A stretch of DNA of 10,833 nucleotides from an uncultured Collinsella sp. (GTDB lineage Bacteria; Actinomycetota; Coriobacteriia; Coriobacteriales; Coriobacteriaceae), in NCBI GenBank assembly GCA_900549185.1, contig URNM01000067.1, positions 1-10,833 of the forward strand. Reading direction: 5' to 3'. How positions within the stretch are numbered: the first letter of the stretch is position 1; each line of letters starts with the position of its first letter. The notes under the pieces are model-generated. The model saw only the letters and a list, made by a program, of their open reading frames with translations, did no database searches and was not told the DNA's origin. Below are positions 6,415 through 10,833 of this stretch, piece by piece. Made by a program: the position numbers and the translations under genes.

Positions 6415-6439
6415 GAGGTCGTACGACGCAAACGATCCT

Positions 6440-7786
6440 CTACGCCATCAGCTTGTCAAAAGCCCCGCGGCGGTTGAGTACGGTAAATGCCATCACGCAA
6501 ATGACTGCCGACAGAATTGACCCGCACGGCGAAGCGATGCCCATGGGAAACAATGTATCGGAATAGGCGTTCGACAGCAGCCACGCGCCCGGCACGCGAA
6601 TGAGCGCCACGGCTAGCACGTTGTGCGCAAAGCCGATGTAGCTCTTGCCATACGCAGCGAAAAAGCCGCTAAAACAAATGTGGATGCCGGCAAATATCGC
6701 GTCGAAAATGTAGCTGCGCATATAGCCGGTACCGGCCGCGACAACCGCGGCGTCCTTGGCAAAAAAGCCGATAAACGCCGGCGCCACCAGCCACATCAGC
6801 GCCGTGATCAGGCAGCCATACACTACCGAGATCGTCATGGCATCTTTGAGTACCTGACGTGCGCGGTCGCCCTTGCCCGCGCCGGCGTTTTGCGCTGTGA
6901 GTGCGCTGACGGTGGCGCCCATGGAGCTCGGCACAGTGAACAAAAAGCTGATCATCTTTTCGACCGGGCCCACGGCGGCGGCGTCGACGAGCCCTCGGTG
7001 GTTGGCGATGACGGTGATAAACATAAACGCCACCTGGATGCAGCCGTCCTGCACGGCCACAGGCACGCCGATCTTAAGAATGCTGCCGAGCACCTCGGGC
7101 TGGGGGCGCAGGTCGCTGCGCTTAACGTGGATGTTCGTGCGACGGCTCTTGAGCCACACGAGCGCGAGGGCAACGCTGGCCGTCTGGGCGGTTACCGTGC
7201 CGAGCGCCGCGCCCACGGGGCCGAGCCCCATGTGGCCGATAAACAGAAAATCGAGCGCGATGTTAATGATGCACGCCACGCCGATCACGTACATGGGCGA
7301 GCGCGAATCGCCCAGGCCGCGAAAAATGGCCGAGAGGATGTTGTATGCGGCGATAAACGGAATGCCGACAAAGCAGATACGCAGGTAGGCGGCGGTTCCT
7401 TCGACTGCCTCGGCCGGCGTGCCAATGAGCGCCACGATTTGCGGGCACAGTGCGAGCAGGATAGCGGCCAGCACCACCGAGACGCCCATAAACAGCGTGA
7501 TGGTATTGCCGATGGCGGTCTCGGCGCGATCGAAGCGGCGCGAACCCACGGCGTGGCCGACGATGACCGTCGTTCCCATGGCCAGGCCCACGAGCGTCAC
7601 GGTAATAATGTAGAGCGTCTGCGCGCCATTGCCCACGGCGGTGATGCCGGCGGCACCGCTGAACTGTCCCATCATGTACAGGTCGGCCATGCCGTAGAGC
7701 ATCTGCAAAAAGTACGAGAGCATATAGGGCAGGGCAAAGACCGCGATGGTCTTAAGGACATTGCCGCGTGTGAGGTCGTGTTCCAT
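6440..7786 (-). CDS. MATE-family multidrug efflux transporter
   Basis: A 448-residue integral membrane antiporter of the multidrug and toxin extrusion family, exporting organic cations or drugs in exchange for Na+ or H+. Length and about 12 hydrophobic segments match the family. The opening (ALPYMLSYFLQMLYGMADLYMMGQFSG) and the internal pseudo-repeat (GVPVAVQDGCIQVAFMFITVIAN ... GPVEKMISFLFTVPSSMGATVSALTAQNAGAG) are characteristic of the two six-helix lobes, as is FRGLGDSRSPM between them. It starts at ATG 7784-7786; the ribosome binding site is poor (only AGAAAG at 10 nt). It is the first gene of a probable operon with the MerR regulator downstream and is transcribed divergently from the ABC exporter pair. 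The subgroup (NorM, DinF or MepA-like) and the substrates cannot be decided from sequence alone. No truncation or frameshift is seen. Confidence 0.94.
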   Translation of the reverse strand: MEHDLTRGNVLKTIAVFALPYMLSYFLQMLYGMADLYMMGQFSGAAGITAVGNGAQTLYIITVTLVGLAMGTTVIVGHAVGSRRFDRAETAIGNTITLFMGVSVVLAAILLALCPQIVALIGTPAEAVEGTAAYLRICFVGIPFIAAYNILSAIFRGLGDSRSPMYVIGVACIINIALDFLFIGHMGLGPVGAALGTVTAQTASVALALVWLKSRRTNIHVKRSDLRPQPEVLGSILKIGVPVAVQDGCIQVAFMFITVIANHRGLVDAAAVGPVEKMISFLFTVPSSMGATVSALTAQNAGAGKGDRARQVLKDAMTISVVYGCLITALMWLVAPAFIGFFAKDAAVVAAGTGYMRSYIFDAIFAGIHICFSGFFAAYGKSYIGFAHNVLAVALIRVPGAWLLSNAYSDTLFPMGIASPCGSILSAVICVMAFTVLNRRGAFDKLMA

Positions 7787-7828
7787 GGGCAGGGTACTTT
7801 CTGGCTTGGTTCGTTTAGGTACCAGTTT

Positions 7829-7859
7829 AGTGAAAACCCTACAACGATTGTAGAGTCAA
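7829..7859 (-). promoter_or_regulatory. MerR-class promoter/operator of the MATE-MerR operon
   Basis: On the minus strand a good -35 (TTGACT, 7854-7859) and a -10 (TTCACT, 7829-7834) are separated by 19 bp. The spacer contains the perfect dyad CTACAATCGTTGTAG (7839-7853), extended by outer A-T and G-C matches to 21 bp. An over-long 19-bp spacer filled by a dyad is the hallmark of promoters twisted open by MerR proteins; the BmrR-bmr promoter has the same layout. Transcription would start near 7822, giving a leader of about 36 nt before the MATE ATG. The cognate regulator is most likely the MerR gene at 5539-6378. Confidence 0.8.
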
Positions 7860-7900
7860 GGTTTGTGTTGGCAGTGGGGTGAAAAAATCGCGCGCACCAT

Positions 7901-7915
7901 TATTCCGAGTGAATA
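7901..7915. promoter_or_regulatory. Candidate operator dyad TATTC-N5-GAATA
   Basis: TATTC (7901-7905) and GAATA (7911-7915) form a 15-bp dyad in the MATE/ABC divergent region. Two further half-sites of the same sequence lie at 7972-7976 (GAATA) and 7988-7992 (TATTC), around the -35 of the ABC promoter. The 11-mer CACCATTATTC occurs at both 7895-7905 and 7982-7992. Together these suggest repeated binding of one regulator. The dyad differs from the MerR-type CTACAA site, so a separate, unlinked regulator is implied. Confidence 0.4.
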
Positions 7916-7977
7916 TGGACACACGTCACGAGAACTCGCCGCCGTCGCTAACCTTGCAGAAAACGATTTCGGAATAC

Positions 7978-8005
7978 TTGACACCATTATTCGGCGCGCA
8001 ATAAT
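7978..8005 (+). promoter_or_regulatory. Promoter with overlapping dyad upstream of the ABC exporter genes
   Basis: A consensus -35 TTGACA (7978-7983) and a near-consensus -10 AATAAT (8000-8005) are 16 bp apart, placing transcription start near 8012 and giving a leader of about 35 nt before the GTG at 8047. The dyad ATTATT-N8-AATAAT (7986-8005) covers the spacer and -10, so a bound protein would block RNA polymerase: a repressor arrangement. The repressor is not identifiable here. Confidence 0.68.
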
Positions 8006-8046
8006 ACGTGCGTTTGCGAACAACGTTTGATGGGGGTTGAACCTGC

Positions 8047-9876
8047 GTGCGCAATCTCAAAATACTGTTTTCCTATCTAGGGGCATACCGTCGCGATGCC
8101 ATCCTCGGCGTGTTCTTTGTGTCGGTCGAGACGGTGCTCGAGCTGTTTATCCCGGTCATCATGGCCAACATCATCGATGTGGGCGTGCCTGCGGGTGATA
8201 TCAACTACATGCTGCTGCAGGGGTCGTACATGTTGGTGTGCGCTGCGCTTTCGCTGGTACTGGGCTTGGGTTATGCCCGCACGTCCGCCCGCGTTGCCTC
8301 GGGCCTAGGCGCTAACCTGCGCGAGGCCGAGTACAAAAAGATTCAGACGCTCGCTTTTGGTAACCTGGACAACTACGACGCCAGCTCGCTCGTCACCCGC
8401 ATGACCACGGACATCACCGTTATCCAAAATGCTGTGGGCAACGGCTTTCGCCCTATGGTGCGCGGCCCGGTGACGCTTATCGTCGGCCTTATCTACGCGC
8501 TGATGCTGTCGCGCCCGCTCGCCACCGTCTTTGCGATCATCTTGCCCGTGCTGGCAATCGTACTGGGCGCCATCACCTATCGCGTCAGTCCGCTCTACCG
8601 CCAACTCCAGACCTCGATGGACCACCTCAACGGCGTGGTACAGGAAGACCTCACCGCCGTGCGTGCCGTCAAGGCCTACGTTCGTACCGAGCACGAGGAG
8701 GCCAAGTTCGACACCGTCAATACCGAGCTCGCCGGCACTGCGACGAAGACCTTTGGCAGCGCGGTGCTCAACCTGCCGGTGTTTCAGCTGTCGATGTACG
8801 TGGCTGCGCTCTCCATCCTGTGGATTGGCGGCCGCATGATTCTCGCCGGCAAGCTGGGCGTGGGCTCGCTCACGGGCTTTATGAGCTACGTGCTGCTGAT
8901 CATGAATTCGCTCATGATGATTTCCAACGTGTTTTTGCTGCTCACGCGCGCTCTTACGAGTGTGGGCCGTATCGCCGAGGTGCTCGATGAGGAACCCTTT
9001 ATCGCCAACCCCGCGGGAGACCTCGCGATTGCGGCACCAGCGGACGGCAGTATCGAGTTTCGCGACGTTTCCTTTAAATACCGCGCGGATGCAGCCGAGG
9101 ATGTGCTCGAGCATATCGACCTTCGCATCGAGAGCGGCTCGACGGTGGGCATCCTCGGCGGTACGGGATCGGGCAAGAGCTCGCTTGTGCAGCTGATTGC
9201 GCGCCTGTACGACGCTACCGAGGGCGCCGTGCTTGTGGGCGGACGTGACGTGCGTGACTACGACCTCGCGACCCTACGCGACGCCGTGGGCATTGTGCTG
9301 CAAAAGAACGTGCTGTTTACGGGCACCGTGCGCGAGAATCTGCAGTGGGGCAATCCGCAGGCGTCGGACGATGAGCTCCTCGCGGCTTGCCGCGCGGCGT
9401 GCGTGGACGAGTTCCTTGATCGCATCGGCGGGCTGGACGGCGAGTTGGGCCAAGGCGGCGCCGGTGTCTCGGGTGGCCAGAAGCAACGCCTGTGCATCGC
9501 GCGCACGCTGCTCAAGCACCCGCGCGTGCTCATTTTTGATGACTCCACCAGCGCGGTCGATATGGCGACCGACGCAAAGATTCGCGAGCACATCGCTCGG
9601 ATTCCCGATGCGACCGTGCTCATCATCGCCCAGCGCATCGCGAGTGTCATGGATGCCGATCGTATTGTGGTGCTGGACGACGGTCGTGTCCACGGCGTGG
9701 GCACGCACGAGGAACTGCTGGCGGGCGACAACATCTACCAGGAGATTTACGCCTCGCAGATGGAGTTTGCGAGGAACGCGGAAGCCGGCGACGGCAGTGA
9801 CGATGGTTGCGCGAATGATCCGTTTTCCTCCGTCGCATGCGGATCGCCCTTGGAAGGGGGTGAGCGTCATGCCTAA
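8047..9876 (+). CDS. ABC exporter half-transporter (degenerate-site subunit)
   Basis: A 609-residue fusion of a six-helix type-I exporter membrane domain (about 1-320) and an ATPase domain (about 340-575), exporting drugs, lipids or peptides. Walker A is GGTGSGKS (371-378), the Q-loop is Q419, the signature is VSGGQ (474-478), Walker B ends FD498 and the D-loop is SAVD (502-505). The residue after Walker B is D499 instead of catalytic Glu, and the switch position is Q529 (IIAQRIAS) instead of His. Both changes mark the degenerate-site half of heterodimeric exporters such as TM287/TM288, so it needs a partner, evidently the next gene. The GTG start is chosen because the next in-frame ATG would remove the first helix; GGGGG 10 nt upstream is a modest ribosome site. 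A non-conserved tail of about 35 residues runs through a REP-like repeat. Its end overlaps the partner's ATG by 8 bp (ATGCCTAA), implying coupled translation. Confidence 0.95.
   Translation: MRNLKILFSYLGAYRRDAILGVFFVSVETVLELFIPVIMANIIDVGVPAGDINYMLLQGSYMLVCAALSLVLGLGYARTSARVASGLGANLREAEYKKIQTLAFGNLDNYDASSLVTRMTTDITVIQNAVGNGFRPMVRGPVTLIVGLIYALMLSRPLATVFAIILPVLAIVLGAITYRVSPLYRQLQTSMDHLNGVVQEDLTAVRAVKAYVRTEHEEAKFDTVNTELAGTATKTFGSAVLNLPVFQLSMYVAALSILWIGGRMILAGKLGVGSLTGFMSYVLLIMNSLMMISNVFLLLTRALTSVGRIAEVLDEEPFIANPAGDLAIAAPADGSIEFRDVSFKYRADAAEDVLEHIDLRIESGSTVGILGGTGSGKSSLVQLIARLYDATEGAVLVGGRDVRDYDLATLRDAVGIVLQKNVLFTGTVRENLQWGNPQASDDELLAACRAACVDEFLDRIGGLDGELGQGGAGVSGGQKQRLCIARTLLKHPRVLIFDDSTSAVDMATDAKIREHIARIPDATVLIIAQRIASVMDADRIVVLDDGRVHGVGTHEELLAGDNIYQEIYASQMEFARNAEAGDGSDDGCANDPFSSVACGSPLEGGERHA
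9816..9846. repeat. REP-like hairpin repeat, copy 2, inside the ABC gene's 3' end
   Basis: Nineteen bases (9816-9834, TGATCCGTTTTCCTCCGTC) are the exact reverse complement of 1237-1255, and the unit ends with the matching CGGATC at 9840-9845. The hairpin arms are less perfect than in copy 1. It encodes about residues 590-600 (NDPFSSVACGS) of the first ABC protein, in a region beyond the conserved ATPase fold, and lies just before the Shine-Dalgarno sequence (GGAAGGGGGTGAG) of the second ABC gene. Confidence 0.65.
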
Positions 9877-10833
9877 GACCGCAGCCCAAGCACGCCCGGC
9901 CGACCTCAAGCGCACTGTGCGCCGCTTGCTCTCCTACATGGGGCATGCCAAGTTCTCGTTGCTCGCGGTGGGCGTGCCCGCCTCCGTCGCCGCCATCGCG
10001 AGCCTCGCCGGCACCTACATGGTGCGCCCCATCGTTAACGGTTTGGCCACGGGCGGGGAGGAACTGCTTGCCAAGCAGGTCATCCTGACGGCGATCATCT
10101 ACGCTGTGGGCGTGCTCTCGGCCCTGGGCTACTCGCAGATTATGGTGCGCGCGGCCCAACACGTGGTGTCCGATATTCGCCGCGACCTGTTCGCGCACAT
10201 CCAGACGCTGCCGCTCAGTTATTTTGACAGCACGCGCTCGGGCGACATCATGAGTTTTTTCACCAACGACGTCGACACCGTCTCCGAGGCGCTTAACAAC
10301 AGCTTTGCCAACGTGATTTAGGCCGCCATTCAGGTTGTGGGCACCACGGCCATGCTCATCATCCTTAACTGGCAGCTCACGATTATCACGCTCGTGTGCG
10401 ATGCGGCCATTGTGCTGTATGCGCGCTACTCGGGCGCGCTCTAAGCGCTTCTTTGCCGCCCAGCAGGCATCGCTTGGCGACCTGGACGGATATATCGAAG
10501 AGATGGTCTCGGGCCAAAAGGTCATCAAGGTCTTTAACCGCGAGGCGGCGAATGTTGCCGGCTTCACCTGCCGCAACGACGAGCTTCGCCGCACCGGCAC
10601 CGCCGCCGTGAGCTATGCCAACTCCATGGTGCCCATGACCGTCGTGATTGGCTACGTCAACTATGCCATCGTCGCCGTGGCGGGCGGCATGCTCTGCATC
10701 AAGGGACTCGCCGACGTAGGTGCGCTCGCGAGCTACCTGGTCTTTGTGCGCCAGGCCGCCATGCCCATCAACCAGTTTACGCAGCTGGGCAACTTCTTGC
10801 TCAACGCGTTGAGCAAGAAGTTGCCCAGCTGCG
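9869..10833 (+). pseudogene. Partner ABC exporter subunit, disrupted and truncated by contig end
   Basis: Encodes the second half of the heterodimeric exporter; only the membrane domain is within the window, so the ATPase motifs cannot be checked. It starts at ATG 9869 behind a strong GGAAGGGGGTGAG site, overlapping the upstream gene by 8 bp. The frame is good for 150 residues (RRLLSYMGHAKFSLLAVG ... SFFTNDVDTVSEALNNSFANVI), then meets TAG at 10319-10321, where CAG (Gln) would keep the family pattern (NVIQAAIQVV). The same frame resumes (LNWQLTIITLV ... YSGAL) and meets TAA at 10442. Homology continues in another frame from AAG 10443 (KRFFAAQQASLGDLDGYIEEM, then VSGQKVIKVFNREA) to the contig end. 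Loss of one CT unit (CTCTCT to CTCT) at about 10439-10442 would explain the shift, giving L-S-K-R. So there are two lesions 120 bp apart: a real pseudogene, or consensus error near an artefactual end. The last 19 bases are not native. Confidence 0.8.
10780..10833. other. Perfect 54-bp fold-back palindrome at contig end (assembly artefact)
   Basis: Bases 10780-10806 are exactly reverse-complemented by 10807-10833. The left half continues the exporter reading frame (QLGNFLLNA), while the right half turns it into KKLPSC, breaking the family pattern where an LSGAERIF-like sequence is expected. A short natural palindrome, GCTCAACGCGTTGAGC (10799-10814), probably let the assembler or library molecule fold back onto the opposite strand. 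Sequence after 10814 should be discarded. Confidence 0.85.

Noticed and set aside
6623..7882. 419-codon open frame antisense to the MATE gene
   Set aside because: Shadow frame rich in His, Arg and Asp with no recognisable domain; the MATE protein on the other strand is clear.
5539..9876. MerR, MATE and ABC genes as one operon
   Set aside because: MATE/MerR and the ABC pair are on opposite strands with separate, divergent promoters.
9647..10600. Antisense open frames over the ABC genes
   Set aside because: No domain or ribosome site; explained by codon bias of the ABC genes.
1..10833. CRISPR array, tRNA or rRNA genes
   Set aside because: No regularly spaced repeats, tRNA-like cloverleaf or rRNA sequence was recognised by eye on either strand.

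Overview
The window looks like one assembled contig from a high-G+C actinobacterium. LigA, the MATE/MerR pair and the ABC exporter genes are G+C-rich, with strong G/C preference at third codon positions. The protein styles suggest Coriobacteriia, possibly a Collinsella-like gut organism; that placement is inference. Both contig ends carry artefacts. Bases 1-50 are Illumina P5/i5/Nextera Tn5 adapter. Bases 10780-10833 form a perfect 54-bp fold-back palindrome, so real sequence probably ends near 10814.

Layout, left to right: (1) a 5'-truncated HtrA/DegP-type serine protease (51-1154, +) with a strong intrinsic terminator. (2) A 447-bp intergenic region holding a REP-like hairpin (1225-1255) and a 201-bp non-coding element bounded by perfect 28-bp inverted repeats (1292-1492). 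(3) ligA, the NAD-dependent DNA ligase (1602-3830, +). (4) A low-G+C island of about 1.7 kb with a small lipoprotein-like gene (3866-4252, -) and a Tat-exported putative papain-fold cysteine protease (4258-5430, -). The island is bracketed by the 8-bp direct repeat TAGTGATT, which sits on the stop codons of ligA and the MerR gene. (5) A drug-efflux block: a BmrR-like MerR regulator (5539-6378, -) downstream of a MATE exporter (6440-7786, -), then a divergent pair of overlapping ABC-exporter half-transporter genes (8047-9876 and 9869-end, +).

The 260-bp divergent region between the MATE and ABC genes is rich in regulatory signals. It has a MerR-class promoter with a 19-bp spacer and internal CTACAA-CGA-TTGTAG dyad facing the MATE gene, and a TTGACA/AATAAT promoter with overlapping dyads facing the ABC genes. 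The MATE-MerR pair therefore reads as a ligand-induced, self-regulated efflux operon.

The first ABC half has the degenerate nucleotide-binding-site residues typical of one half of heterodimeric exporters. Its partner, expected to supply the competent site, is interrupted by an in-frame TAG and a frameshift and is then cut off by the contig end. This is either a real pseudogene or consensus error near a badly assembled end.

I see no complete previously undescribed defence or mobile system. The items most worth a second look are the 28-bp-IR element, the island with its flanking direct repeat, the dispersed hairpin repeat that has become coding in the ABC gene, and the predicted MerR-MATE circuit.
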